Assembly: GCA_025201375.1 (NCBI GenBank)
Contig: JAIWZP010000093.1
Location: forward strand, 1 to 64,000
DNA: 64,000 nucleotides
Direction: 5' to 3'
DNA from: Gongronella butleri
Lineage: Eukaryota; Mucoromycota; Mucoromycetes; Mucorales; Cunninghamellaceae
Shown here in pieces: positions 1 through 11,899 of this stretch; within the stretch, counting starts at the first letter, position 1; every line of letters begins with the position of its first letter. The notes beneath the pieces were generated by a model. That model saw nothing but the letters and a program-made list of their open reading frames with translations, did no database searches and was not told the origin of the DNA. A program made the translations under genes and the position numbers.

Positions 1-875
1 ACGGGCCAGGCGGATCGCGCGATGCAATTGCTGGAGGACGCGTCGAACCATTGGGCGGCAAGCGGAGCCGCGCACAAGGCGCCCACGGCCATCCTCAAAC
101 AGACCGCCGCATTCAAGCTCAAGACCGGCCGCTTCGCCGACGCGACACGCGACTATGAACAGCTGGTCAAGGCCGACCCGACCGACGTCCAATCGCTCGC
201 TGGCCTCATTGCCGCCTATGCGGAAACCCACCCCGACAAGGCAAAGCAGTACAGCGACGCATTGCCTCCCATCGCCTCATCCACCATCCTTGACGTCGAT
301 GCTCTCGAGGAAATCGTCCCAGGCGTCAAGAAGGGTTACGTCAAAAAGACCTCGTATGAAAAAAAAAAAGATCCAAAAAAAAATTCCCCTATTTTTAGAC
401 GCGCCATCTCCCTCCCTCCCCCCACAAAACCCGCTGACCCCTTTTTTTTTTCCTTCATTTCTTCCTTTCTTTTCATATGTGAATCAGGGATGCAAAGCAC
501 GCGACCGCCAAGACTTCCAAGACAAAAAACAAAAAGCGAGCACCCTTGCTGCCTCAAAACTATGACGCCAGCAAGCAACCTGATCCGGAGCGATGGCTGC
601 CCAAGCAAGAGCGGTCCGATTACAAGCCCAAAAAGGGCAAAAAGGCCTCTGGGTCACAAGGCGTTGCTGTCGAAGGCGGTGGCATTGGCATGACCGGCAG
701 TGCACGCATCGCCGGCGTCCAACCCGCTCAAGACATTGCCGCAGAAGACAATGACGACAATGTGCCATCCCCCAAGGAAGAGCCCAAGAAACAGCAACAG
801 CAACCCGCCACCTCAAGCAAATCAAACAAGAACAAAAAGGGCGGCAAAAAGAAGGGCGGCAAGAACAAATGGTGA
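1..875 (+). CDS. SRP72: Signal recognition particle subunit SRP72, C-terminal part
   Basis: This is the 3' end of the gene for SRP72, which with SRP68 binds 7S RNA in the particle that targets nascent secretory proteins to the ER. The reading frame is open from base 1, so the N-terminal TPR region lies outside the window. Exons are 1-353 and 488-875; the intron has a GTATGA donor, an A run and a CAG acceptor, and splicing restores phase. The window encodes 246 residues. The first exon ends the TPR-like helical part. The second holds the family hallmark of the RNA-binding region, an NYD followed by PDPERWLPKQERSDY, and then a Lys-rich tail ending KKKGGKNKW. Convergent with the next gene. Identification rests on the PDPERWLP motif and the basic tail. 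Confidence 0.93.
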
Positions 876-1591
876 TCTGTCCCCCTTCCCCCCCCCCCAA
901 TTTTGCTCCATATTTTTTTCTCGTTTCCCTTGCCCTCCCCCTCCCGGCACTCCATGGCTTCACTGTAGATTTCTTTTTTTGTTTTTTTTTAGCGTTTTTT
1001 TCCACGGATCTATAAACGAATTTCCCTTTTTTTTTTAAAAAAAATTGTGCTGATCGGTGCTTGTTCACCAGACCAAGGCAAAGCTAGCGTGGCATTGTGA
1101 GTGCATGCGGGAGGCGGTGCTCTCCATAAGGGCGCGTGACTCCGCGGCAACACACGAAGCAAAAAATGAAACCGACACCTTGTTTAATAGTCATTGGACC
1201 TACGGCCACAAAAAGACAAGTCCCATCTCCACCTCCATCCCTCCACCCCCCATTGCCATTTTAACAAATGAAAAGGGGGGTCGGCCGGCTGATCACAATC
1301 AAAGGAAAATCTAAAAAATCATGCAAAAGAGGGCGCGGGTGCGCGTGCCGTGCATTTAACTGCATAAAAAAAAGCACATCCGATGATAATGCACCACTGA
1401 AAAACGCGACGGCAAGTGACAATGAGACAAAAGGAAAGGGAATCCGGTGCTTTATTCCATTTTTACGCGAAAAAAAAGAAAATGAGAGCGAGTCTATGTT
1501 GCATTGTGGGGGGGGCAGGGAGGCGTATGAATGGGGCGTGTGACGCGCGGCGCCCGACGCGTCAATTCGTATGAAAAATTTGATGCTTTTT
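876..1591. other. Convergent intergenic spacer
   Basis: This stretch separates the 3' ends of SRP72 (+) and the GAR transformylase gene (-). It is rich in T and A runs and G/C runs of 8-9 bases. No reading frame with family resemblance was found. It presumably carries both 3' untranslated regions. Confidence 0.6.
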
Positions 1592-2209
1592 TTATGAGGA
1601 AGTGAGCTGATCCAAAAAGACCTGGGCACCCTTGACGATCAATTGATGCTCTGCCTTGTGAATGCGCTGTTCCAGGTCCTCGAGCGTGTCTGTCTTTTCA
1701 ATGGGGACGGGCTGCTGCAGGATGACTTGGCCGCGATCAACGTCGGCAATGACCTTGTGGACCATGATGCCAGTGTGCTCAATTTCGCCCTTTTGATACG
1801 CCTCAAACGCGCGCTCAATGGCGTGCGCACCGTCGAACTGGCCGGGCAACGCAGGATGCAGGTTCATCACATTGTCGCGCTCAAAGTGCGCAAGGAAGCG
1901 CGGCGAAAGAATATGCATCCAACCAGCCAGAATCACAAGCGTCGGGTTGAATTTCTCCACAATCATCTTGCCCACGGCATCGTCGAAATCCTCGCGCGCA
2001 AGACCCTGGTCCTTGAACTTTTTCAACGACACCGTCTCGGTGGGGATCCCCGCAAGACGGGCGCGTTCAAGCCCATACGCCTTTTGTCGGTTCGACACCA
2101 CACACGCGATCTTGGCCTTGAGCGTGCCTTGCTGTGTCGCGTCAATAAGCGCTTGCAAGTTCGTGCCAGAGCCACTGATCAGCACAACCACACTGGGTAA
2201 ACTAGCCAT
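1592..2209 (-). CDS. ADE8: Phosphoribosylglycinamide formyltransferase (GAR transformylase)
   Basis: The product is a monofunctional, folate-dependent GAR transformylase, third step of de novo purine synthesis, in the cytosol. It is a single-exon gene of 205 residues, the usual size for this family. Start: the ATG at 2209 gives MASLPSVVVLISGSGTNLQ, matching the family N-terminus; the longer open frame upstream only adds a Phe-rich stretch and is rejected. Visible motifs are the phosphate-binding GSGTN (about residues 13-17), the catalytic Asn116 and His118 in NLHPALPG, and the HTGIMVHKV...D...G signature with the catalytic Asp near residue 158. In animals this activity is fused to GARS and AIRS; here it stands alone, as in yeasts. 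It lacks introns, unusual among its neighbours. Confidence 0.95.
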   Translation of the reverse strand: MASLPSVVVLISGSGTNLQALIDATQQGTLKAKIACVVSNRQKAYGLERARLAGIPTETVSLKKFKDQGLAREDFDDAVGKMIVEKFNPTLVILAGWMHILSPRFLAHFERDNVMNLHPALPGQFDGAHAIERAFEAYQKGEIEHTGIMVHKVIADVDRGQVILQQPVPIEKTDTLEDLEQRIHKAEHQLIVKGAQVFLDQLTSS

Positions 2210-2823
2210 AGGGGAGAAAACAAAAAAAAAAAACAAAAAACGACGAAAACGGGTCAACGGTCAAAGGTAAAAAAAAAAAAAAAGAGATGGGAAAATGCGC
2301 TGATCGGTCCAACCAGATGCGAATTGAATCCGCGCTTGTTGCCCCGCCTTCCCGCCCAGGTTGGTCAAAAAGTGGCTTTTTTCATTTTTTTTTTTTTTTT
2401 GGAAACACGCTTGGGGGTCGGATCCCACACCAAACCCGTTTTTAGCGCGTAAAATTTTTCGTGCAAGAAGCCCTTGACGTCGTACCAAATCAAGCAACTT
2501 GTGGCGATTTTGGTAAAAAAAAAAAAAAAAAAAAGTCAGCCAAGCCAATGATCAAGATGGAAGCAAGCCGTGCCGAAGAAAAGCAAAACATGGGCTCCCC
2601 CCGTGTCACGCGCGTCTTGTTCTGTCGCACCCCCACATTTTGCATGGCTGCTGCTGAGATGCGAAGCCCAATCGCATTGCAATTGCACACACTAAATATG
2701 AGACGGACACCCATTTTGAGTGCTGCGCATGAAAAAAGTTCAAAGAGGACCCTTTTTTTTTCTACCCCAATTGGAATTTGAACCACCTCAGACACACACG
2801 TGGTCCTTGGTGCTTGCTGGCAA

Positions 2824-2830
2824 TATAAAA
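2824..2830 (+). promoter_or_regulatory. Possible TATA box of the small zinc-finger frame
   Basis: TATAAAA lies 74 bases upstream of the ATG at 2898 and is followed by a T-rich tract, a layout like that of the TATA box before the pyruvate decarboxylase at 45774. Confidence 0.4.
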
Positions 2831-2897
2831 GAAACGGCAATCGTCTTGCTTGCTCTTTTTTCTCTTTTTTTTTTTAAAACTACAAATCTCCCTGAAA

Positions 2898-3017
2898 ATG
2901 CGACTCATTTCATCCAACATCCCTGTTTGCTCTCATGAACAATCCAATTTTTGTCCGACGTGTGGCGTCGACATCACGCAATTCTCCCATGAAGACCATT
3001 GTCCGCGTGCGCGCTGA
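2898..3017 (+). CDS. Small CxxC...HxxxC zinc-finger-like peptide
   Basis: A 39-codon frame encodes a peptide beginning MRLISSNIPVCSHEQ and containing FCPTCGVDITQFSHEDHC. The four ligands fit C-x2-C-x8-H-x3-C, reminiscent of UBZ4-type ubiquitin-binding or related C2HC fingers, although the central spacing is shorter than usual. A TATA box sits 74 bases upstream and an AATAAA signal lies at 3413-3418. An alternative reading uses a GTGCGC donor at 3007 and the first AG after the T-rich tract (near 3135). That keeps the frame and replaces the last residues with a Cys-containing tail that ends at a TAG at 3202-3204, giving about 58 residues. Function unknown. It could also be a chance frame or a relic exon. 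Confidence 0.35.
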   Translation: MRLISSNIPVCSHEQSNFCPTCGVDITQFSHEDHCPRAR

Positions 3018-4658
3018 AGCACCCATGCGCTCTTTTTGTTACATGTATGTATACGCCCTCTTTTGTTCTTTTTATTCCTTTTTTTTCGTTTTTACTTGGT
3101 TGGACCATGGCACGCGCGCGCGCGCGAACCGCGTAGAGTTAGAGGCCAGTGCTGTTGACACTTCCTCCACATGTGAAATTAGATGCCTTGGCCATTGTAA
3201 TTAGCTTTTTTCTTTTTTTCAACCCAACTTTGCCACCCTGTAAATAGTTGTTCCATTTGCCCTATGCCCCCCTCCCTTCCATCTTCTCTCTTTTTCTCTT
3301 TTTGTATGTGTTTAGCCACTTTCTAGCCTATAGATTGATCGTATGTTCTTGTCGGATCCGCTGTTTCTCTGTTTCTTTCTTCATCCCACACACGCGTCTA
3401 TTGACTATTGCAAATAAAATGACTATTTTAGCTTTCTTTTTATGGTGCCAAGACGGGCAGTTTGCCTGGTATCGCGATGAACTAGTTGCCTTTGTGACAT
3501 GTTCCACAAAGACGAGTTGAATGAAAAAGCCAGTTATTTTTTTTCTTTGTTTTTTTTTGCGATGGGGGGATCCGGAAACAGGGTGAGTGTTGTGTGTGCG
3601 TGTGTGTGTGTGTGTGTTGTATGGTGTCTTGAATAGCGTGTGTCTGTACAACATTGACCAAAAAGCACGCAAGCCGACTGGACAAGCGCTCATCTGATGT
3701 GCATCTTGCGTTGGCATCTTTTTTGGGTTGGCATCTTTTAGCGACCCCGTGTCATTTGAGTCTTAACCATCCGCCCGGGGTTGCCGGCGCCAAGCTAGCA
3801 AAGAACAAAAAAAAAAAAAAATACCTCTTGGATGACATTGCATTCAAGCCATTGAAGCCGTTTCAGCCATTGGCAGCGCCATGGAAGCCCATCGGGCCAC
3901 GATGAACGCGGAAAAAAAACAAGCGCACATGATTGTGCCTGGAAGGGGCGCGCTTCCAAGAAGCAAGGCTACCTTTTGTTGGAATGTTCGAGCTCTTTGA
4001 CTTTTGAATTATCCCATTCGGAATGCATTTGAAACGCTACAGAGGGCGCGCATGACAAGAAAGGCACACCGAGCGGGGACGGAAAAAAAATGGATGCATT
4101 AGCGTCGCTTCCTGACTCGTCCAACAACATCAAACAACAAAAAAATGAAAAAAAAAAAAATGAAACCTTGAAAAAAAAAAAAAAGGTTAGCGTCTTTGCC
4201 GGATCATCCGCTCCCTCCAAGATCCTTGGCCATCTATTTCTCGCACTAACAAAATAGGTACAGTACACCGCGTTGCGGGACCAATGCCATTGTCAAAATT
4301 GAAACAATTCCATCGCTCCCTTGTTTTTTCTTTTTCTTTTTTGTGTTTTTTTGCAGTTCCACGTGCCCACGTCATTGTACATTGGCACTCTTTGCCTCCT
4401 TTTTTATTTTTCTTTCCTGCGCACCACGCACAACTCGCCCCATGCCGCACCAATTGCGCGCTCCAAATGCATACATTCCCCATCGGCGCGACAAAATCGC
4501 GTCTCCCACACTACAGCTAGCCAATTGACTCGATGTAAACAAAAAAAAAAAAAACAAATCAACAATTGCAAAAACAGGAACCAATGGACATCCTTTTCCC
4601 ATTGTCCCACCAACATCGCAAGAAGAAGTCTAACCAAAAAGGCGATTTGCAAAAACGA

Positions 4659-4664
4659 TTTATT
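4659..4664 (-). terminator. Poly(A) signal of the lipase gene
   Basis: TTTATT on the plus strand reads AATAAA on the minus strand, 11 bases after the lipase stop codon. Confidence 0.55.
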
Positions 4665-4674
4665 GCTTCATTTT

Positions 4675-7600
4675 TTAAATGGATGAGACTTGGCCCTCTG
4701 GATCACGTAGCCGGATATGCGGAACGGTGGCCGAGCGCGTCGTTGATGAGAGCGATGAGAGTGATGATGATGCTGCTGCTGCTGTTGGTTTTGTGCCTGT
4801 TGTGGCGTGGTCGCGCATGCAATTTTCGCGTGCGGTCTGGAACGCTTTGAGATATGTGACAAGCATATGGTCCTCGAGACATGTCTTTGAAATGAGCATT
4901 TCCTCGGAGAGCAATGCAGAGCTTTCGTGGAGCGTGAAATCGACGTCTTTGGCCGAGGACGATGCTTTTTGTTGGCTGGGCCCATGCGACGACAATGGAT
5001 TATGCTTCTCGTTTTGCGGTGGTTGCTGCTGTGTGGCATTGGGCGACTGTCGCGCGCGTCGGTCGCGCTTGCTCTGTGTGGCAGACGATGCCGATGGCGC
5101 GGTGCGGCGGCGGAACTGGAACACGCGCCCAGGGACATACAAAAGCGGGTAACGTGGCTCATTGGCCTGGAAGATTTCCTGCCGACGTGTGCGGATGATA
5201 TCGAAGCATTGCTTGCGCGTCTTTTGATCGCTGTTGACTTTACCAATGCCGCCAAGGCCGTCGGCCGCAATGAGCGCGTCCATCACAAGTTCCTTGGTAC
5301 ATGACGCCGTGCCATACGACAACCGCGCCACCAGATCGTCGTGGCACACAAAGCTATCAATGTAAGCCTTGTATTTCTCGGAAATGTCGAGCGACACGCT
5401 TGCCACGGGCGCATAGCTATAGCAATGCAGGCGGAAATCCGGATCGTTGGCCAATTGCAGCAATTCATCCATATGGTCGGCAATCATCATGGTCAGAATC
5501 GCTGCCGTGCCCGCGCCAAGCGAATGGCCCGTGATGATGAACGCCTTGATCCTTGGCGCCTTGTTGCTCTTCGCTTGCTGGTGGATATAATGGAAAATCT
5601 GTGGCACAATGCGCTTAAAGAACCATTGCGCAGACGCAAGCATCCCACTGTGCACCAGCCCGCCCTTCCAAGGCTTGTATTCACACACCAAATCCGTAAT
5701 CACATCGTACAGGCTCTGCATAAAAAAACAAATTCATCATGAGCAAGTGGCTGGTCAGGGGGCAAAAAAAAAAAAAAAAGATCCCGTGCTCCCAAATTCC
5801 TCTGATTCTTTGTTTTTGTTTTTGTTTTTTTGCGCCACGTTACCCAGGTGCCTCGGATGCCGAGAACAACAGCCTCATGGCCACGATCCACAGACACAAA
5901 ATAGCTAGGCTGGAAGACGGCGCCCTTGCGTAACCCATATTCATAACCCAGCAAGTCTTCGGGAGGGATTTTCAGGAACCGGACAATAGCATGCTTGTTG
6001 GACCGGGTCTTCATCACGTCTAAATGATAAAAACAAGGCGCGCGCGGGGGCGGGGGTCAGTAAAACGTGACACAAATGACGTTCCATTCGAGAAAAAAAA
6101 GAAAAGAAACATCGTCCATCATCGTCATTGCCCATCGACAATTACCTTTTAGGTATTTTGCATAGTCACCCAGGTACGAGATGCCGCGCCAGCCCTACAC
6201 AAGGGAAAAAAAAAAAGATGAGTGTCTTTTTGCAATTGACAACACAAACACGCAAAATGTACATAGGCAATGATGGCGTGACCAAGGAAATAGTGGGCTT
6301 CGTCCAAGAATTGTAGGTCGGTGACCTTGGTGGCAGGGGGGGACCTAAAAAAAGGGGGGGAGATCAGCAATTGGCTTGATGATTGCATCCATGAGCCCTT
6401 AAAAAAACGCGTGTTACCTAGGAATGTCTGAATAGAACTTTTGCAGCATGGACAGGGATGAGAAGAGCTGCACACTGGTAATTTTAAAACCCTGGCCCTA
6501 AAAATAGAAGGGGTCAGATCCATGTCGCGATACACTTTTTTTTTCTTTTTTTTTTTTTTGTTTTGTTGTTTTACAAAGGCATTCATCATTTTGACGACGG
6601 CACGGACAAGGATGCGTGTCTGTGGGCTGACGACCATGCCGATCATGCGATCGAGACTCGGATGGGAGAGCGCGACCTCCTCAAACGATTCATTGATCCA
6701 TCGAAAGGCGAAATTCTTGTCACCAAAATTGTTGCTGCGGATGCTTGCCGAGTCGGAGATGGCGCTGTCCCTGTCACTGCGCACCGAGTCGAATTCGTCG
6801 TGATTGCTGCGGCCGAGCAGGACCATGCGCCTGTCGTCGTCGCAGCGCGAGAAGCCAAACGCGGCGGGATGGGTGGGTGACGACGTGGCGGACCCAGTGC
6901 TCGTGGCACTGACTCTGCTGCGCATCGACGATGTGCGCGATACCATGGATGCAGCCGACGACGTCGATGCCGCGAATTGCGATCGGATGGACGAGGCCAA
7001 TTGCTGCTGGCGCTGCCTGCTAAAGGGCCATGGCTTGTCGTCCGAATCCCTTTTTAATGAGTTTGTCGTGAAGGAGGCCTTTTTCGTCGGTTTTGCAACG
7101 ACCGGCGTGAATGCCGGGACACTGCTGCGTGGCGTGCCAATCAACGACGACTCGGTGCTGCTACTGCTGCTACTGCTCTTGCTGAGATTTGATGATTTGG
7201 CCATGGTCGACGTGGACGTCATGGCAAGACCCATGGGCACCACGGCTCCCACCCCTCCTGACGAAGAAGAAGAGGATGGCGACGACAATGGCTTGGATGG
7301 TGCCGAAATGGCCTTTTCCTCCTTTTCTTCCTCTTGCAAATCACCACCGGTCGAATGCATGCTGAAGCATGCAGATAATCGGTCGTCATCAGGCATGGTG
7401 TCGTCGTCATCATCATCATCTGACGCGCTGACCATGCTGCTGGGCGCCATACTTGTAATGCTGGCCGTGCTCGAGACAATGGTGGTGGCCGTGAGGCTGG
7501 CGGCTCTCGTCGTCGTGGTCGTGGATGCGGCGCGATGCGTGGTCGTCAGGTACGTTTGACTAAGGGTGGCTGTGGGTGGCGTGCTGTGTGGTTGCAAAAG

Positions 7601-8790
7601 CGACAATGGCCGCGGATGGATGGGCTGCGACGACCCGCTGTGCAGCGAATCCACGTCTCTGGACGCATTGTACGGCAGGTACACAGGCTTGGAGGTATGA
7701 TCCAGGGCAATGTCTTGGGGATGCTGGTATTGGTAACGCACGCGGATGAGAAACGAGCCGATAAACGGCGTCATTGAATGCTTGCGATGGCTCGGATGTT
7801 GATCAAAATGCAGGTAATGGTCGCGGATCGGCGCACTCATGTCCACTTTTTTGCTGCTGCTGCCGCTGCCGCTGATCGGATGGGGTAAACTGGGGAAATT
7901 CGGTATATGCGACTTTAAAAAGTTGTGTGGCAGCTGAATGTGCGCAGGAAGGTAGCGACGTGTATGATATTCGTACATAGGAAGGAACCTAAGCGTCGAA
8001 AAATAGAAATCAGCAAATCCATTATGCCACTTTTTGACCCTTTTTTTTCGTTTTACGTCAGAAACACATCATTGCGGTGTTTCAGCTTGGCAATCTTGAG
8101 CTTGGCTTTGCCAATGTGTTTGGTCTTGGATCGCCAGCCTTTGCGTCGATCGTACAAATCCAGCTGGCAAAAGAAAAAAAAAAAACAAAAAAAAAAGGAG
8201 GTGTCAATGATGAAACTCGCTTTTTTTTTTAGTGTCATGCTGTTCGTTTCAGGGTAGATCCTTACTTCAATGGTGTCAAAGAGCTGATTGTGGTACGAGA
8301 TGGTGAACATGAAGCCCTCGTTCCAATCACCATGCGCATGCGCGGCGCGCGACGAATAATATTGCTGTGAGCCGAGTCGCACCCGCACACGAGGATGCCG
8401 CACATCCACATCTGAACGAATATTCAATAAATCAATCTAAAAGAGGGAATCAAACTTGTGTGAGCACCCACAATTGCCGCCCGCGCGCGCCTTTTTGGTT
8501 GTCATGACAATCACTTCCCCTTGCCCCCCCCACCTCCCCCCTCTCCAAAAAAAGGGTCTTCATTGTGTTCTTTTTTTTCTTTTTTTCTTTTTTTTTTTTT
8601 TTACCTGCAATTTGCCGGGCGGTGGCAGCTGCGAGTGGTGGGCGGGCTGCATAGACTCGTGCTCGACTCTGCGCAGATCTGGTAGCGACAGGCGACGCTC
8701 CATAGCTGGTGCGGCCGTGGTCGGTGGCGACAGATCGTTCTGCAGGGTGTGTGTCCAGGAGGTGGCGGGTGGCAGACCTTTTGTCGTCAT
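4675..8790 (-). CDS. C2-domain class-3 lipase, sn1-diacylglycerol lipase type
   Basis: Nine exons (8790-8605, 8436-8266, 8163-8057, 7988-6575, 6497-6418, 6344-6263, 6194-6146, 6019-5844, 5715-4675) join in phase to give about 1101 residues. An N-terminal C2-like domain covers roughly residues 58-155 (GKLQ/IDLLNIRSDVDV...LDLYDRRKG). A long Ser/Thr-rich, presumably disordered linker follows. The Lipase_3 domain has the nucleophile Ser near residue 820 in GHSLGAG, a likely acid in CHDDLVARLS near 881, and a likely His in LEDHMLVTY. Family members release fatty acid from diacylglycerol at membranes. Unlike animal DAGL-alpha, no four-helix membrane domain is evident; binding would rely on C2. The start at 8790 is the first ATG in frame with the C2 exon that avoids an upstream Phe-rich run. 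The 5' end is the least certain part. Confidence 0.88.
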
Positions 8791-10252
8791 GGGAGCGCCG
8801 ATGAGCAGCTGGAGGGAAAATAAATAACGAGGTGCAAAAAGGAACAACGCCCAAGAGGCAAAAAGGAAGAAAGCGGCGAGACGAGTCGATTGAGAGTGGG
8901 CTGTGCACACAAAGGAGACGCCGTGGAAAAAAAGGGGGAGGGGCGCGCGGCACGGCAAATCGACAGCAACAAAAAAAGTGAAAGAAAAAAAGGGAAAAGA
9001 AAAAGAAAAAGAAAAAAAAAGGGGGGTGGAGGGGTTTCATCCCGATGAAATAGGCGATTGCTGCCATGTGGTCCGTGACAGGAAAAAAAATTGGCCATGG
9101 AACAACCCATTGCCCGTCGACACGAATGCTTTTTCTCTCCTTTCAATGGCATCCACGCTTGCTCGCCACATGTGATGTCGTGCAACGACCTGCTAGCTTC
9201 ACTTTTTAAACCTTGGGGCACACCAAATTGATGTCATAAATACGGCCATTTACGATAAAAAATCATTCGCAGTGGGGGGAGCACCTTCTAGCAAAGATCC
9301 CGATTGACATGTGACACAAAAGGTTGCAACCACACTCCCATTTTGGCAGATTGTTCAGGTTACTTCAAGCTCAAAGTTCACGCGTTGGGCGTAAAAAGAA
9401 AACTTTGCGGCGCGCGCGCACTTTTGAATCATCTGGCCATGACGACAATTGAATGACTTGAAAGTGCTGCCCTGCCCACAAACAGTTGCGTCATGCCTTT
9501 TAAAACTCTAGCTCATGATTCCTCCTCTGTCGCGCGTGCAACGACAAGCTAAAAGACACACGTTTGCAATCAGAAGTTAAGGACAAGAACATCAAAAGAC
9601 CCCCGCGTCCCACCCGTTTTATTTTTTTTTTGTTGTATCATTTCTTTTCATGGTGCTCGGTGAGGGTGCTTTGTCTCCATAAATGGGGAACTGAGATGTC
9701 TCGTCGGGAAACACCTGCGCAGACCCATTGCCTTTTTAGGCACCCTCATGGTGGCAAGAAAACAAAAACAGCCAAATAGCCATTCACGCAGCTGATGTTG
9801 ATGATCACTACTCGGTTTGCATCGGAAGAGCCCGCTTCCTTTATTTGTCATGCTACCAGTGCGTTCCTCGGAGGAGACAAGCCATGGAAACGCGCGCGTC
9901 TAAAGCAAAAACACCCTCGTCGTCGGGCATCAAATCCACATTTGCATGCCGATCGTACGTCCCTATTCATCTGAAACATTAGTTCGTAACAAATGATCGC
10001 GCAATGTCGCACCTCCAAACAAGTCCCTGACATGTGCAACACTGAGATTCTAAGACGCTTCGAGGCCGCAGAGCACGGACAGAAAAAAAAAAAAAAAAAA
10101 AGAGCTGGCCCAAGTGCGGTCTGCGGTGCTGCTTAAAAATGAGACACGTCAATGACGCATCGATTACCAGCATGGATTAAGATTTATGATTTGCCCGTGC
10201 CATCCGTCGTGCCCCGTCATCGTTGTTTTAACGCGGCCGGGCTAATCCTTAG

Positions 10253-10285
<33 letters not shown>

Positions 10286-10589
10286 GGCATTTTGGGTTTT
10301 AATAAGAGCTCCCCGATGATGCGTAACACGCCAAGTAAATGAGGCTCATTGGAGCTATGAACATTGCTTTGCTTGGAAAAAAAAAGCGATTAAAATTCGA
10401 GGATCGTCGTGACAGTTTTACAGTATAAAAAAAAATATCAAGCTAAAACGCTTAAACTCCTCTTTTCGCGAAAACGATAATGATCGACCCGCGATTTTTA
10501 TCGCACCAAACCAAGTAAAAGAGGAGTCAATGCATCGAATGATACCACTTCCAAGGGAGTTTTGCACATCCGTCACCTGGGCTTTCGAA

Positions 10590-11320
10590 TTGGCTGTGCC
10601 AGGCCCCAAAACAAAAAAGTAATATCTTGGTGTCCAGAATGATGCCAAACTGGCACACAACAATGAACGCGACGAGAAACCACGGAAAATGCCAAAAAGG
10701 AGCGCGCGCGCTCCATCAACGCATTATTGCCGTCCTAGAAGCGATTTTCGCTAAAACCTTGCTGACCAATTTCATTGGCAAAACGAGCGGTTACTGTAAT
10801 CCACATCCGCCGCGTTTACCAGCAAGAGGCACGCCAGATGCATGGAGTTGATAAGAAACAGGCGCGTGTCGTTTGGCGTTTGACGCGGTAGTTCATGCAT
10901 CGAAAACGTCTGCTATGTCTCATGTGATTTTAAAACCGTGTCAAAAACGCCCAAAAAATCATTTTTCAGAGATCATTGTTCTCGGTGCACACTTCAAGTC
11001 GTGCTCTTTCTAATGAGACAACTTTCAAGGCTCTGCAGCCCATACTCGTTGAGTTCCCTTGGGTGAATGAAAAATCGCTGCTTTTCGCGTAAAACGCGAA
11101 AGTTAATTAGTCAATGAACTCTTGGTTTTTATTGCGTTTTATCTCTGAAAGAGGCGGGCTTTTCTATGTGTTGTACTGTATGAAATTATGGCGTGGCGAT
11201 TCAGCGACCTAAATTTCACCGCTTGAAATTGCCGACGGATCCCCTTGAAAAATCCGTGAAAAATCACGATTTTTCAAATCTACCGGTACAAGGCTCGCCA
11301 TCAACTGACTGCAGCCCCTT
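10590..11320 (+). repeat. Dispersed repeat family A, copy 1
   Basis: Shares ordered blocks with 23755-24030, 41030-41680 and 49885-50560. The blocks are TCCAGAAT (10632), GAAACCACGGAAAATGCCA (10675), ACGCCAGATGCATGGAGTTG (10831), TTTGACGCGGT (10878), GTGCTCTTTCT (10999), ATGGCGTGGCGATTCAGCGA (11187) and GATCCCCTTGAAAAAT near 11240. Orientation is the same as in the other copies. No coding capacity seen. Borders approximate. Confidence 0.7.
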
Positions 11321-11489
11321 GCAATTTTTACAGTACGTGATGTACTGTAACTTGTCCCTTCTCTTTTCTGAACAACTATAAAAACCGGAGGTCAATCTGG
11401 CCATTGACGTGAAAATCGGCAACTGTCGATAAAATCACGTAATCATCGGTCGTGGCGCGATAAATTGTGCTTCAATCAAGCTGAAACTT

Positions 11490-11860
11490 GCTCGCGTGGA
11501 AAGGCACGCATTTGGGGCTCATTTTACCTACCTCTGTCGGACAAAGTCGATGCGTGATCTTTGTACACGCATGACGCCAGATTCAATATTTCAACCCCAA
11601 TTTTCTCGGCAACGGACAAGACAACCCGCAGCAACCTTGCGGTGGCGAAAAACGCAGAATTTGATTCTCTGTCGAATGAGACCAGTTTCACTGCCGTGCG
11701 ACCTAAACAGGTCGAGAAATTCAAATTTCTAATATTTGTCTTTGATCGCTTTTTCCTCGCGATCCATCAAGTCGAGCCCCGATTTTTATTGCAGATTTGC
11801 TCACAAAGAGGGGGTCAACGCAGGTACAGAAATGACTCTCGAAGCGCTGGTATGTAGGCT
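11490..11860 (+). repeat. Dispersed repeat family B, partial diverged copy
   Basis: Matches the start of the full copies at 12565 and 60702. Shared blocks include the TGTCGAATGAGACCAGTTTC box (11673), a TTTGATCGCTTTT...CTCG block, and a block of ATTTTTATT followed by ACAAAGAGGGGGTCAA. It lies in the same orientation as the full copies. Identity is visibly lower than between the two full copies. Confidence 0.6.
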
Positions 11861-11899
11861 GCCAAGCGTATTTGCTTTTTCGTCTGAGATTGAACCTCT

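Larger units (their letters stand above)
2210..4674. other. Intergenic region, mostly low complexity
   Basis: Between the start of the GAR transformylase gene (-) and the 3' end of the lipase gene (-). It holds long A and T runs, a (CG)n stretch near 3112-3127, a (GT)n stretch near 3594-3620 and the small reading frame at 2898. Apart from that frame no protein family was recognised. The part nearest 2210 should hold the ADE8 promoter. Confidence 0.5.

Noticed and set aside
3594..3620. (GT)n repeat as a functional element
   Set aside because: A simple microsatellite between genes; another (GT)n lies in an importin intron near 22463. Nothing distinguishes it.
6804..7559. 251-codon plus-strand open frame
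   Set aside because: It lies antisense to the Ser-rich linker of the lipase gene. Its acidic, Asp/Glu- and Leu-rich composition mirrors the complementary repeats. No family resemblance.
8791..9067. Upstream extension of the lipase start
   Set aside because: The extra residues are a Phe-rich translation of pyrimidine runs; the ATG at 8790 directly precedes the exon leading into the C2 domain.
9230..10590. Mobile element with coding capacity in the large gap
   Set aside because: No reverse transcriptase, transposase or integrase motif in any frame, and no terminal repeats seen.
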